DNA of 64,000 nucleotides from Emticicia sp037153985 (GCF_037153985.1 NZ_JBBAYI010000006.1:124001-188000), one strand, 5' to 3'. Positions 29,218 to 37,895 are shown, counted from the first letter of the stretch. The notes: a model not told the origin generated them from the sequence alone. Translations and numbers: made by a program.

Positions 29218-29688
29218 ATGAAATTAAGATTAATGGGCTTCGTAGGGCTAGCCCTGATAGTGCTGGCCTCCTACAAAAATGAGAAAAAAAATTATACGAA
29301 CGATATCAGATTTTATGATGGTAGTTATGACGAATTATTGAGAGACTCCAAAAAGCAAAAAAAACCTATTTTGCTCGATTTCTGGGGAACGTGGTGTATC
29401 CCTTGCCGAAAGCTCGAAAACGAAACCTTTGCCGACCCTGATTTTTCTGATTATATTAATAAAAATTTTTTGGTCTATAAAGTTAATATTGATACCTTTG
29501 AAGGAATGGAAATAGCTGATAGATACGCAATTGACACTTATCCGACGTTGATTCAGCTAGATTCAAAAAACAAATTTGTCAATCGGTATCGGGGCTTTTT
29601 TCCCTCCTATTACCTGAAAAAAGAACTGGAAAAAAATAAAGACCTCAAAGGCAAAGATTTTTTAACGTCAACCGCTGTAAACAATTAG
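29218..29688 (+). CDS. Thioredoxin-fold protein, membrane anchored or exported
   Basis: This is a 156-residue thiol-disulfide protein. An N-terminal hydrophobic segment (MGFVGLALIVLAS) would anchor or export it, and there is no lipobox Cys. The thioredoxin domain contains FWGTWCIPCRKLE, with redox Cys60 and Cys63, and a cis-Pro segment IDTYPTLIQL. It resembles DsbD C-terminal or TlpA-like domains that pass electrons in the periplasm. It may reduce disulfides needed for cytochrome c or envelope protein maturation, but there is no specific neighbour to confirm that. Its own hairpin terminator follows. Confidence 0.87.
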   Translation: MKLRLMGFVGLALIVLASYKNEKKNYTNDIRFYDGSYDELLRDSKKQKKPILLDFWGTWCIPCRKLENETFADPDFSDYINKNFLVYKVNIDTFEGMEIADRYAIDTYPTLIQLDSKNKFVNRYRGFFPSYYLKKELEKNKDLKGKDFLTSTAVNN

Positions 29689-29730
29689 AATCAAGTTACC
29701 TAGTAAAATCAATCGCTATTCATTAGTGAC

Positions 29731-29762
29731 AGCCATGAGCCTCAGTCTCATGGCTTTTTTTA
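29731..29762 (+). terminator. Terminator after thioredoxin-like gene
   Basis: AGCCATGAG (29731-29739) pairs with CTCATGGCT (29747-29755) around a 7-nt loop, followed by seven T. Confidence 0.9.
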
Positions 29763-29807
29763 TTAAATATATGTATAGATGCCCGCCTCTGGCGTTCATT
29801 TTTCGAT

Positions 29808-29815
29808 TATCTTTG
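29808..29815 (+). promoter_or_regulatory. Putative -7 element of hemE, very close to the start codon
   Basis: TATCTTTG fits TAnnTTTG and ends only 4 bp before the hemE ATG. If used, transcription would start at or next to the first codon and give a leaderless mRNA. No good TTTG lies at the -33 position. Confidence 0.35.
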
Positions 29816-29819
29816 CAGC

Positions 29820-30845
29820 ATGAAATTACAAAATGATTTGCTTCTGCGTGCTGCTAAAGGAGAGCAAGTAGAGCGCGTGCCTGTCTGGATGATGCGTCAG
29901 GCAGGTAGGATACTGCCCGAATACCGTGCTGTAAGAGAAAAAGCCGGTAGTTTCATTAAATTAGCTACAACCCCCGAACTAGCGGCCGAAGTAACTATCC
30001 AGCCTGTTGATATTCTGCAAACAGATGCCGCCATCATTTTTTCTGATATTCTGGTTGTACCCGAAGCAATGGGGTTACCTTACGAAATGATAGAAGCCAG
30101 AGGCCCTGTGTTTCCGAAAATAGTGCAATCAAAAAAAGACGTAGATGCACTAAAGGTAAGCGACCCCGAAACTGACCTCGCCTATGTTTTAAATGCCATT
30201 GATATAGTAAAGAAAGAACTTAACGGACGAGTACCTCTTATTGGTTTTGCGGGTGCGCCTTTTACTATTTTCTGTTACATGGTAGAAGGCAAAGGGTCGA
30301 AGACCTTCTCGATAGCCAAAAAGATGTTGTATTCTCAGCCTCAATTAGCGCATCTGCTGCTTCAAAAGATAACCGATAGTACTATCAGTTACCTGAAAGC
30401 TCAAGTGCGCCACGGAGCCGACTTAGTACAGCTTTTCGATTCTTGGGCGGGTATCCTGTCGCCGGAGCAATACCGTAAGTTTTCGTTACCTTATATTGCA
30501 CAAATCTGTAATGCCATTGAAGAAGTACCCGTAACAGTTTTTGCCAAAGGAGCTTTCTTTGCCCGCAAGGAAATGTCGAAACTTAATTGTGAGGTAGTAG
30601 GTCTTGACTGGAACATGGACATCCGGGAGTCCAGAAAAATATTACCTAATAAAACCTTACAGGGTAATCTTGACCCCTGCGTGTTGTATGCGTCTTTCAA
30701 GGAAATAGAAAAGCAAACCAAAAAAATGCTGAAAGCCTTTGGCACGCAACGTTATATTGCCAACCTCGGGCATGGCGTATACCCCGATACTGACCCCGAA
30801 AAGGTCAAATGTTTTTTTGAAGCCGTAAAGACTTATTCAGCATAA
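29820..30845 (+). CDS. hemE: Uroporphyrinogen decarboxylase
   Basis: This is a 341-residue cytosolic enzyme that removes four carboxyl groups from uroporphyrinogen III to give coproporphyrinogen III in heme synthesis. The N-terminal signature VWMMRQAGRILPEYR contains the conserved Arg residues. The catalytic Asp is in AAIIFSDILVVPEAMG, the second signature GFAGAPFTIFCYMVEGKGSK is present, and the closing NLGHGVYPDTDPEKV is diagnostic. Length and both ends fit the family. No other heme genes lie within the window. Confidence 0.97.
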   Translation: MKLQNDLLLRAAKGEQVERVPVWMMRQAGRILPEYRAVREKAGSFIKLATTPELAAEVTIQPVDILQTDAAIIFSDILVVPEAMGLPYEMIEARGPVFPKIVQSKKDVDALKVSDPETDLAYVLNAIDIVKKELNGRVPLIGFAGAPFTIFCYMVEGKGSKTFSIAKKMLYSQPQLAHLLLQKITDSTISYLKAQVRHGADLVQLFDSWAGILSPEQYRKFSLPYIAQICNAIEEVPVTVFAKGAFFARKEMSKLNCEVVGLDWNMDIRESRKILPNKTLQGNLDPCVLYASFKEIEKQTKKMLKAFGTQRYIANLGHGVYPDTDPEKVKCFFEAVKTYSA

Positions 30846-30847
30846 AG

Positions 30848-30882
30848 AAAAAACCCTTTCAGAAAATCTGAAAGGGTTTTTT
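30848..30882. terminator. Bidirectional terminator between hemE and epimerase gene
   Basis: A perfect 16-bp stem (30848-30863 with 30867-30882; core CCCTTTCAGA/TCTGAAAGGG), 3-nt loop and A/T runs at both ends serve both convergent genes. On the minus side it lies just outside the stop of the epimerase gene. Confidence 0.9.
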
Positions 30883-30884
30883 CT

Positions 30885-31946
30885 TTATTTTAGTATTGGC
30901 TCTAATGCTTCTCTGTTTTCAGCCAGCCAGTCTGTTATATCTCTTACAATCTGTTCGATACCAATTTCGGGTTTCCAGCCTGTCAGGGCGGTTACCTTCG
31001 AGTTGTCGGTCACATATAGTCTGATGTCTGCCGGACGATTCTCCGTCACTCGGCTAATCGGAATAGTTTTGCCTGTTACCTTTTGGCAGATACCCGTCAG
31101 TTCCTGCAACGACGCACTTACTTCTACCCCACCCCCAACATTCAGTATTTCGCCATTAACTTTATCAATATTATGTAGCTGCCAATCAATTAAACGGTAT
31201 AAGTCGGCCACGTGGAGCATATCGCGGGTTTGTTTACCACTACCGCCGTATCCGATATAAGCCAGTTGTTGTTCAAAGAAATGCTTGGCTATCCAGAGAA
31301 CCATCACGCCTTGGTCTACTTTTCCCATCTGCCACGGCCCTGTTAACACACCACAGCGGTTAATGACTGTTTTCAGGTTATAAAACTCTTTATATTCCTG
31401 TATAATAAGTTCAGAAGCTAATTTGGTAGTACCATATAAAGACCTCGCCCCATCAAGCGGGAAATCTTCGGCAATTCCTTTTGCAGAAACCCCTCTGATA
31501 GTTTGCTTATCGGTTAATTCAAAACGGGTTTCGGTTTCAGCGAAATCGAGCGTTTCAAGGGTCTTGATAGGATAAATACGGCTCGTTGAAAGAAAAATGA
31601 AACTAGCCTTGCATTTAACGGCGTAGTTCAGACAGTTTACGGTTCCGAACAAGTTAGTGTTTATCAGGTAATCGGGCGAGCCATTCAAACCCGCTAACAC
31701 CGATGGCTCGGCCGATGCTTCAATAACTGCATCAACTACTGGCAAAGAATCAAAATCTTCTTTATTTCGGATATCACCATGAATAAAACTAATGCCTAGT
31801 TTCACCAAACGAGCCACGTTTAGTTCTGACCCCTTTCTTCTAAGATTATCTAAACAAAAGATTTCGTAGGAAGGATAATTTTGTTTTAACGCAATAGCTA
31901 AGGCTGAGCCTACGAAGCCGGCCCCTCCTGTGATTAAAATACGCAT
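30885..31946 (-). CDS. NAD-dependent sugar-nucleotide epimerase (CDP-paratose 2-epimerase-like)
   Basis: This is a 353-residue extended short-chain dehydrogenase acting on a nucleotide sugar. The NAD motif GGAGFVGS is at residues 7-14. DNLRRKGSELNVARL and FIHGDIRN match CDP-paratose/tyvelose epimerases closely, as do the KLASE block after the catalytic tyrosine (SLYGTTKLASE) and the GSGKQTRDMLHVADL segment. Such enzymes supply dideoxyhexoses for surface polysaccharides. No other CDP-sugar genes are near, so the exact substrate is unproven and another nucleotide sugar is possible. It is 21 bp downstream of the kup gene stop on the same strand, probably cotranscribed. Confidence 0.8.
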   Translation of the reverse strand: MRILITGGAGFVGSALAIALKQNYPSYEIFCLDNLRRKGSELNVARLVKLGISFIHGDIRNKEDFDSLPVVDAVIEASAEPSVLAGLNGSPDYLINTNLFGTVNCLNYAVKCKASFIFLSTSRIYPIKTLETLDFAETETRFELTDKQTIRGVSAKGIAEDFPLDGARSLYGTTKLASELIIQEYKEFYNLKTVINRCGVLTGPWQMGKVDQGVMVLWIAKHFFEQQLAYIGYGGSGKQTRDMLHVADLYRLIDWQLHNIDKVNGEILNVGGGVEVSASLQELTGICQKVTGKTIPISRVTENRPADIRLYVTDNSKVTALTGWKPEIGIEQIVRDITDWLAENREALEPILK

Positions 31947-31967
31947 ATATCAGGTTTTATGAATGTA

Positions 31968-33953
31968 TTAACCATTTGCCTGCCACGGAATCCGTTTCAG
32001 GTTAACGTTCTCGGCCTGACGAATAACCAAAGGCACTTTTTCGACTTTAACAGAGCTACTATCCAAGCCAAACCATTTGTCTTCAGATGGCGTAAAGCCT
32101 TTAATAAAGAAATATGCCTTCATAATCAGGTTTTCAAAGAATGAAAGCTGGTTATCGTAAGAAAGGAATTTTTCTAGTACTACGAAACGGAAATCGCCAA
32201 TTACATTGTGTTTGTTCAACGACTCATAACGGCTTCTGATATCAACCTCTCCGCACTTCACCATATCTTCCAATACTTTTTTAAAGTAGAGGTTAATTTT
32301 ATTAGGTACCCTGAATCCCAGTCGGAAATTAACCTTGTATACATCATCCGTTGCAATGGTTTTTACTTTATATTCCATTGTGTAGGGGTCGTCAAGGGTA
32401 TCAACATGCACAAACCAGTACACATCGGCACGTTTTGGCCGTTTCTGAAAAATAGAGTAAATAATCTTGTTCTCAATTTCAGAAGCCCGCGAAGCATTAC
32501 TCAAGAATACTAGGTGAGTGGCATATTTCGGAACCGTAATGTCAGAACTCAGTTCTTTCAACGACTCTACATATTTATCAAGTTTTTCGTATTCTGTCAA
32601 ACGGGCTTTAATTTTAGAAGCACTCAGCCAGATATACATAATACAAATCATGACGGTAGCTATTAGCATCGACACCCAGCCACCATGTGTAAATTTCTGC
32701 AAGTTAGCAATCAGGAAACACGTTTCTATGAAAATGAACAGGCAGAAATATACCAGAATAAGCCACATATTTACCTTCTTGGCATACAGGTAATAACTAA
32801 AGAGGAAGGTGGTCATCATCATGGTCAGTACAATAGACAAACCATAGGCTGCTTCCATCAATGAAGATTTCTGGAAATATAAAACCACACCTACACAACC
32901 AATATAAAGCAATACATTAAGGCTTGGAACATAGATTTGTCCCTTTTGGTCTGACGGGAAATTGATTTTGATTTTAGGCCAAAGGTTCAGGCGAATAGCT
33001 TCCGAAATAAGTGTAAACACGCCTGTTAGCATAGCCTGACTGGCAATAATAGCCGCCATTGTAGCAATACCGATACCAAATGGCAGGAACCACTCGGGCA
33101 TAATATCATAAAAAGGGTTACGGGTATCAATGGTTTGTCCTTTTAAGCCCATTACATACACACCTTGCCCGAAGTAATTTAAAAGCAAACATATTTTAAC
33201 GAATATCCACATAATACGGATATTTGCTCTACCCACGTGCCCCATGTCCGAATAGAGGGCCTCGGCTCCGGTAGTACACAAGAAAACCGAACCTAACAAA
33301 AAGAAACCTCCAGGATGGTGCGTAAGCAACTGAATACCATACATGGGGTTAATGGCTTTCAGTACATGGAAATCTTTGATAACATTCAGAAAACCAAATA
33401 CGCCCAACATTACAAACCAGATAAGCATAATAGGGCCAAAGGCTTTTCCTACAACATTAGTACCTAGTGCCTGTACTAAAAACAATACCGACAAAATAAT
33501 GATAACAATAGGTACGGTCTTAATATCAGGATATATCTTTGTAAGCCCTTCGATAGCTGATGATACCGAGATAGGCGGCGTAATTACACTATCAGCCAGC
33601 ATGGTACTACCCCCAACAATAGCAGGTATGGTGAGCCATTTGGCGTGGCGGCGTACAAGTGTATACAACGAGAAAATCCCGCCTTCACCCCTGTTGTCGG
33701 CTCTTAAAATAAGTACCACATATTTTAATGTCGTTTGAAGAGTGAGGGTCCAGAACACACATGATAACGCGCCAAGAATAATTTCCTCATCAACCTTTTC
33801 GGAGCCAGCAATAGCTTTTAATACGTATAAAGGAGATGTACCAATGTCGCCGAAAACAATACCTAATGCGATGAGAAGCCCAGCAGCAGAAATTTTGTCG
33901 AGATTATGGTGATGATGCCCACCATTACCGTTTAACGGTTGATTCACTTCCAT
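31968..33953 (-). CDS. kup: KUP-family potassium uptake transporter
   Basis: This is a 661-residue inner-membrane K+/H+ symporter. The motif GDIGTSPLY is at residues 35-43, followed by about 12 hydrophobic helices to residue 450. The cytosolic C-terminal tail (about 455-661), with FGLDSSSVKVEKVPL near the end, is typical of the family. The N-terminus has a natural His cluster (GGHHHHNLDK). It would import potassium at low external concentrations or acid pH. It precedes the epimerase gene on the same strand. Confidence 0.95.
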   Translation of the reverse strand: MEVNQPLNGNGGHHHHNLDKISAAGLLIALGIVFGDIGTSPLYVLKAIAGSEKVDEEIILGALSCVFWTLTLQTTLKYVVLILRADNRGEGGIFSLYTLVRRHAKWLTIPAIVGGSTMLADSVITPPISVSSAIEGLTKIYPDIKTVPIVIIILSVLFLVQALGTNVVGKAFGPIMLIWFVMLGVFGFLNVIKDFHVLKAINPMYGIQLLTHHPGGFFLLGSVFLCTTGAEALYSDMGHVGRANIRIMWIFVKICLLLNYFGQGVYVMGLKGQTIDTRNPFYDIMPEWFLPFGIGIATMAAIIASQAMLTGVFTLISEAIRLNLWPKIKINFPSDQKGQIYVPSLNVLLYIGCVGVVLYFQKSSLMEAAYGLSIVLTMMMTTFLFSYYLYAKKVNMWLILVYFCLFIFIETCFLIANLQKFTHGGWVSMLIATVMICIMYIWLSASKIKARLTEYEKLDKYVESLKELSSDITVPKYATHLVFLSNASRASEIENKIIYSIFQKRPKRADVYWFVHVDTLDDPYTMEYKVKTIATDDVYKVNFRLGFRVPNKINLYFKKVLEDMVKCGEVDIRSRYESLNKHNVIGDFRFVVLEKFLSYDNQLSFFENLIMKAYFFIKGFTPSEDKWFGLDSSSVKVEKVPLVIRQAENVNLKRIPWQANG

Positions 33954-33980
33954 ATTTGGAAAAAATTAAAAAAAAGTTTG

Positions 33981-33988
33981 CAAATATA
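33981..33988 (-). promoter_or_regulatory. Putative -7 promoter element of kup
   Basis: On the minus strand the sequence is TATATTTG, a match to TAnnTTTG, 27 bp upstream of the kup start. The -33 region has no exact TTTG. Confidence 0.4.
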
Positions 33989-34137
33989 TTGCATCAATGT
34001 GAATTCCTATAAATTTTAAATAAAAATGTTTTGTGAAACCACATTACTTTTCAAATTTGTGTATATATTTTCTAAATAATATAACAATTTTTAGGTCCGA
34101 AAAATTTTATGACCTAATAAAAACTTGACTATCAGTT

Positions 34138-34920
34138 ATGTATAACAATATTATCTATGGTGTTTCTGACCACGTAGCTACTATCACCCTAAACCGCCCT
34201 CAGGTTTATAACGCCTTGAGTACCGACCTGATTAAAGAAATTACGAGTGCAGTCGTAGCTGCTTCGGAAGATTCACACACCAGAGCCATTGTGCTTACGG
34301 GTGTAGGCGATAAAGCCTTTTGCTCAGGAGCCGACCTGAAAGCAGGGCTCGATTCGGGCATGACCTCTCTGGGCGATTCTCTCAGAGAAAACTATAACCC
34401 TATGGTAAGGGCTATCCGCAATGCTGAAAAACCTGTGGTTTGCCGGCTTAACGGCATTGCTACGGGTGCAGGTATGTCGCTCGCATTGGCTTGTGATATA
34501 ATTATTGCCAATAAAGATACCTACATGAGCGAGCTGTTTGTGGGCATTGGCCTGATGCCCGACGCGGGTTCGATGTTCTTTCTGCCACGCATAATAGGCA
34601 CACAGAAAACCTTCGAGCTATGCAGCACAGGCCGCAAAATATATATGGACGAAGCCACGGCACTTGGCCTTGTTAGCAAAGCCGTTGCTTATGATGACCT
34701 TGATGCTGCCATCGCAGAACTGACAGACTTTTACAAGTCGGCTCCGACAAAATCAATAGGACTGATGAAGAAAGTACTCAACGTTTCGCTTACAAGCACG
34801 CTCGACGATGTGCTTGAACTGGAAGCTATCAGTCAGGAGGCTTTAGGTAAAACCCATGACTTTGCCGAGGGGGTAATGGCTTTTCTACAAAAGCGAAAAC
34901 CAGCCTTTAAAGGTCATTAA
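34138..34920 (+). CDS. Enoyl-CoA hydratase/isomerase family protein (PaaG-like)
   Basis: This is a 260-residue crotonase-fold enzyme acting on acyl-CoA in the cytosol. Seen are VGDKAFCSGADLKAG (oxyanion-hole side), GIATGAGMSLALACD, and GIGLMPDAGSMFFLPRIIG. In the last, the acidic residue occupies the position seen in PaaG (2-(1,2-epoxy-1,2-dihydrophenyl)acetyl-CoA isomerase). The usual second hydratase Glu is therefore not evident, which favours an isomerase-type role. There are no other phenylacetate genes nearby, so a general fatty-acid or unsaturated-CoA isomerase is also possible. The gene appears to be transcribed alone. Confidence 0.85.
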   Translation: MYNNIIYGVSDHVATITLNRPQVYNALSTDLIKEITSAVVAASEDSHTRAIVLTGVGDKAFCSGADLKAGLDSGMTSLGDSLRENYNPMVRAIRNAEKPVVCRLNGIATGAGMSLALACDIIIANKDTYMSELFVGIGLMPDAGSMFFLPRIIGTQKTFELCSTGRKIYMDEATALGLVSKAVAYDDLDAAIAELTDFYKSAPTKSIGLMKKVLNVSLTSTLDDVLELEAISQEALGKTHDFAEGVMAFLQKRKPAFKGH

Positions 34921-34958
34921 GTATTTTCTGCTAAGCCACTTAGCTACAACCATGCACA

Positions 34959-34988
34959 ATTGTAGTAATTATTTTTTTTGTACTTTTG
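34959..34988 (+). promoter_or_regulatory. Probable promoter of the Asn/Gly-rich lipoprotein gene
   Basis: ATTG (34959-34962) lies 18 bp before TACTTTTG (34981-34988), which fits the -33/-7 pair TTTG/TAnnTTTG of Bacteroidota. The leader to the ATG at 35017 would be about 23 nt. Confidence 0.55.
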
Positions 34989-35016
34989 CAAACTAAAACG
35001 TTAAATACCTCTGTAT

Positions 35017-35922
35017 ATGAAAAAAACTTTACTGTCTGTGATTATAATACTACCCTTAGTTTTATTTTCCTGCGAAGACGACAACATTATTCTGGACCCC
35101 AACGCAACAATCGGAACCACTAATGGCAACAATAATGGTAACAACAATGGCAACAATGGTAACGGAACAACAACAACACCCGGCACTGGCAGCAATACCA
35201 GCAGCAAATGCTATTTAAGCCAAATTAACTCAGATGGCATCTTTCAAACTACTGTAACAAAATATGTTTATAATGCCAAAAACCTTCTCGAAAGTATTGA
35301 GGACGAAGACTATAAAACAGTATTAGAATATGATGCCAATGCACGTGTAACTAAAATGACAATCAAGGCCGACAATGGCACTGAAACGCTTACTTATGAA
35401 TATGATGCCAAAGGTGTTATGAAAAAAGCAAAATATCAATCTACCAATACAAACATCTCTACTCCGTTTAATGAATTTAATTTTTCAACCAACGCCAAAG
35501 GTCAAATCGACAAAGTAGAGGCAGTTTCTGATGATTTCCCTATTACTTATTACATTGAGTATGATGCCAGCGGTGCTAATATTACCAAGATATTGCTAGA
35601 TGCGGGCAATTCAAAAGAGACAGTACTTGAAAACACAAAGTTTGATGATAAAAACAATGCGTATGCCTATACAGGTTTATCTAAATCTTATTTACCTCTG
35701 GTAATAACCGGTACTATGTTTGGCAGTAACCTTACTTACACTTTTAATAAAAATAATATTTTAAGTGATAGCGTTTTAGGTTTCCTTTCGGACAAAATGG
35801 AGCCTGGAACTTTCACCTACGAATATACCAATGAAGGTTTTCCTTCTAAAATAACATCGGTTCGCAAAAGTTCTGACGAAGAATTGAAAGAAGTGCAAAA
35901 ATTCACTTACAACTGCAAATAA
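35017..35922 (+). CDS. Hypothetical lipoprotein with Asn/Gly/Thr linker and YD-like repeats
   Basis: This is a 301-residue predicted lipoprotein. The signal ends at a lipobox (LVLFSC, Cys19). A low-complexity linker (residues about 34-62) is built from NGNN-type units encoded by repeated AACAATGGT-like triplets. The rest consists of beta-strand segments such as KYVYNAKNLLESIED, LEYDANARVTKM and YEYDAKGVMKKAK, which look like YD/Rhs-type or Bacteroidota surface-lipoprotein repeats. It is anchored by lipid, probably on the cell surface or the outer membrane. The function is unknown. A long hairpin terminator follows at once. Confidence 0.75.
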   Translation: MKKTLLSVIIILPLVLFSCEDDNIILDPNATIGTTNGNNNGNNNGNNGNGTTTTPGTGSNTSSKCYLSQINSDGIFQTTVTKYVYNAKNLLESIEDEDYKTVLEYDANARVTKMTIKADNGTETLTYEYDAKGVMKKAKYQSTNTNISTPFNEFNFSTNAKGQIDKVEAVSDDFPITYYIEYDASGANITKILLDAGNSKETVLENTKFDDKNNAYAYTGLSKSYLPLVITGTMFGSNLTYTFNKNNILSDSVLGFLSDKMEPGTFTYEYTNEGFPSKITSVRKSSDEELKEVQKFTYNCK

Positions 35923-35925
35923 TAA

Positions 35926-35968
35926 AAAAGCCCTTATATTGGCTACTACTTCCAATATAAGGGCTTTT
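35926..35968. terminator. Bidirectional terminator after lipoprotein gene
   Basis: A perfect 17-bp stem (35926-35942 with 35952-35968; core GCCCTTATATTGG) has a 9-nt loop and A/T runs at both sides. It serves the plus-strand lipoprotein gene and the convergent vWA chimera. Confidence 0.9.
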
Positions 35969-35970
35969 CG

Positions 35971-37104
35971 TTACTCCTTCTCCCCTTCTGGTTCGTTTGC
36001 TAATAACTGAGCCATTTTCACAAGTTTTATAAACTCGGCACGATACCCTTCTTCATCATTTCCTTTGGCAGCTCTGGCCGTAGCAATTACATGGTTAAAG
36101 TTTGCCTTACCTTTAAATTCTGACTGGCGTAATAACAGCCCAAACTCTGCCACCGATGCCGCCATACGAAAATTGTCAGAGGTGTTTTCAAAACTGGTAT
36201 GTTTATCTAAAACAACATTTTCAATTAATTTACTGGTGGTTTCATCAGGCAGTTTGTAGCGAAGTTTAATTGTTAATACCTCGTTTGTTTGTGCTGTTTC
36301 GGTTAGTTTTTTTGGCTGCTGATATTTCAGAGGGTCAGTACTTGTCAGATAATTACTTTCTGCACCAGCCGGAACAATCTCATAAATGGCCGTAACACTA
36401 TGCCCCGACCCCATTTCTCCGGCATCTTTTTTATCGTTGTTAAAATCTTCATTTTTTAATTTCCGGTTCTCATAACCAATCAGACGATACGCCTTTACAT
36501 ACTTGGGATTAAACTCCAATTGTAGCTTTACATCTTTCGCAACAGTAAATAAAGTACCTCCAAACTCTGTAACAAATTCTTTTCGGGCTTCATTAATGTT
36601 GTCTATATACGCATAATTACCGTTGCCTTTATCGGCCAATAGCTCCAATCTGTTATCTTTATAATTACCCATACCAAAACCAAGCACACTCAAATACACA
36701 CCCGACTCGCGTTTTTCTTCTATCAGACTTTTCAATTCTGATTCGCTTGATACCCCAACATTAAAATCTCCGTCCGTAGCCAGAATAACCCGATTATTTC
36801 CTCTCTTTATAAAATTTTCCAAAGCTATATCATAAGCCTTTTTAATTCCCTCTCCGCCCTGGTTTGGACGCACACCGGAAGCATGATAGCTTAATGAAAT
36901 AGGTACTGATATTTTACCTTCCTCTAAAGTATACAAAGGAATATTAATTTGAGGAGTACCTGTATAAAGAGAGACAGGGATTTCTCCGAATACGCTAATT
37001 CCGGCTGCGTTCGGGCTTTGTGAGGAAATTTGTGGCCGAGGGAATTGGGCAAAGGTTTTTAGTAATAATACTGAAAATACTATTGTGAAAATGTAAGATT
37101 TCAT
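35971..37104 (-). CDS. Chimeric ORF: Rhs-type N-terminus fused in frame to C-terminal half of a YfbK-like vWA protein
   Basis: This is a 377-residue frame made of two unrelated parts. Residues 1-82 are the start of a Bacteroidota Rhs-type protein: a signal peptide (MKSYIFTIVFSVLLLKTFAQ), then FGEIPVSLYTGTPQINIPLY and VPISLSYHASGVRP, where the family normally continues to a WVGLGW segment. From residue 83 (GGEGIKKAYDIAL) the protein is the second half of a YfbK-type vWA domain, with the MIDAS Asp in LATDGDFNVG, followed by the DUF3520-like C-terminal region to the end. The junction is at about 36858/36859. The frame is intact, so a secreted hybrid could be made, but the vWA domain lacks its DxSxS half. 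The N-terminal half of the same vWA gene is at 37888-38859. Confidence 0.8.
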   Translation of the reverse strand: MKSYIFTIVFSVLLLKTFAQFPRPQISSQSPNAAGISVFGEIPVSLYTGTPQINIPLYTLEEGKISVPISLSYHASGVRPNQGGEGIKKAYDIALENFIKRGNNRVILATDGDFNVGVSSESELKSLIEEKRESGVYLSVLGFGMGNYKDNRLELLADKGNGNYAYIDNINEARKEFVTEFGGTLFTVAKDVKLQLEFNPKYVKAYRLIGYENRKLKNEDFNNDKKDAGEMGSGHSVTAIYEIVPAGAESNYLTSTDPLKYQQPKKLTETAQTNEVLTIKLRYKLPDETTSKLIENVVLDKHTSFENTSDNFRMAASVAEFGLLLRQSEFKGKANFNHVIATARAAKGNDEEGYRAEFIKLVKMAQLLANEPEGEKE

Positions 37105-37202
37105 AGTGTTTAATTATTCTTTATCAAGCTTTTGTCGTTTTAGAATTATTTAGTAAAAACCGGAAGACTTCAATGCAAGTCTGACCTGTTTACGTAGGTG
37201 TA

Positions 37203-37649
37203 TCACAATCCAAGCTCTTTTTTATAATCTACCTCATAAATTGTAAACGGTGGTAAAGAAGTTGTTTTATGAAAAAAACCTATCTTTAACTGGGAATAAT
37301 TATAACTTACACTTTTACAAAAAATATAAATGGAATCATTAAATTTTACTTCAAAAACTCCTATATCTTGCCCGATTCTTATAGCATAAGAATCCGTATT
37401 AGTTATTTTAATAAAATATTGTAAGATTTCAGGGGTTACAAATCCAGTATATAAAAGATATATATTGCCGATTTTATCCTTATCAGTTTTCAAAGATTGA
37501 GCACAATATTTTGCTAAATCTTTATAGATTTCTTCATTAAGATGTTTACTGTATTCTCCTTTTTTAGAAAAAAAAATCCTTTTTAACTCTATTAAATTTT
37601 TGAAAAAAGATTTTCCTTTCAGTTGATTATAAAATTGTTTAAGCATCAT
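37203..37649 (-). CDS. Hypothetical AT-rich protein, possible Rhs-associated immunity protein
   Basis: This is a 148-residue soluble protein of unknown family, Lys-, Tyr- and Ile-rich, with no signal peptide or TM helix. Segments such as IYLLYTGFVTPEILQYFIKI and FEVKFNDSIYIFCKSVSYNY suggest a small alpha/beta fold. The DNA is clearly more AT-rich than the flanking genes. It begins 12 bp after the stop of an Rhs-type 3' end, the place where an Rhs polymorphic toxin usually has its immunity gene. Immunity is therefore the favoured guess, but nothing in the sequence itself proves it. It lies within the DNA that splits the vWA gene. Confidence 0.5.
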   Translation of the reverse strand: MMLKQFYNQLKGKSFFKNLIELKRIFFSKKGEYSKHLNEEIYKDLAKYCAQSLKTDKDKIGNIYLLYTGFVTPEILQYFIKITNTDSYAIRIGQDIGVFEVKFNDSIYIFCKSVSYNYSQLKIGFFHKTTSLPPFTIYEVDYKKELGL

Positions 37650-37661
37650 TTTAAAGAAGTA

Positions 37662-37895
37662 TTATTTATCATATAAACTTTCAATTAATTCTTCACCACC
37701 TAATCCACATACGATTCCTGTACCAAGAATTATAGCACCTCCAACAATTGCTCCTCCAAGTGGAGTTATACCAGGAGATAACATTGCGCCAATTTTTGCA
37801 GCAGGCACCGCTGCCAATGTCATGCCTCCCCATGCTGCAGCCCAACCACCGGCAACTATTGTGGTTTCTCTAATTTTATTATCTGATTCAGCACA
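37662..37895 (-). pseudogene. 3' end of an Rhs-type gene (5' part lost)
   Basis: About 77 residues to a stop at 37662 form the end of a larger protein. A Gly/Ala-rich hydrophobic tail (VAGGWAAAWGGMTLAAVPAA and GGAIVGGAIILGTGIVCGLG) ends in GGEELIESLYDK. Such glycine-zipper ends are common in Rhs-family C-termini. The preceding codons in this frame (37896-37955) are simply vWA gene DNA read out of frame, so there is no native start codon. A frame from 37955 exists but its N-terminus would not be the Rhs protein. Confidence 0.6.

Noticed and set aside
33891..33930. His cluster at the Kup N-terminus
   Set aside because: It resembles an affinity tag, but it is part of the natural N-terminal segment before the first helix and similar clusters occur in native proteins.
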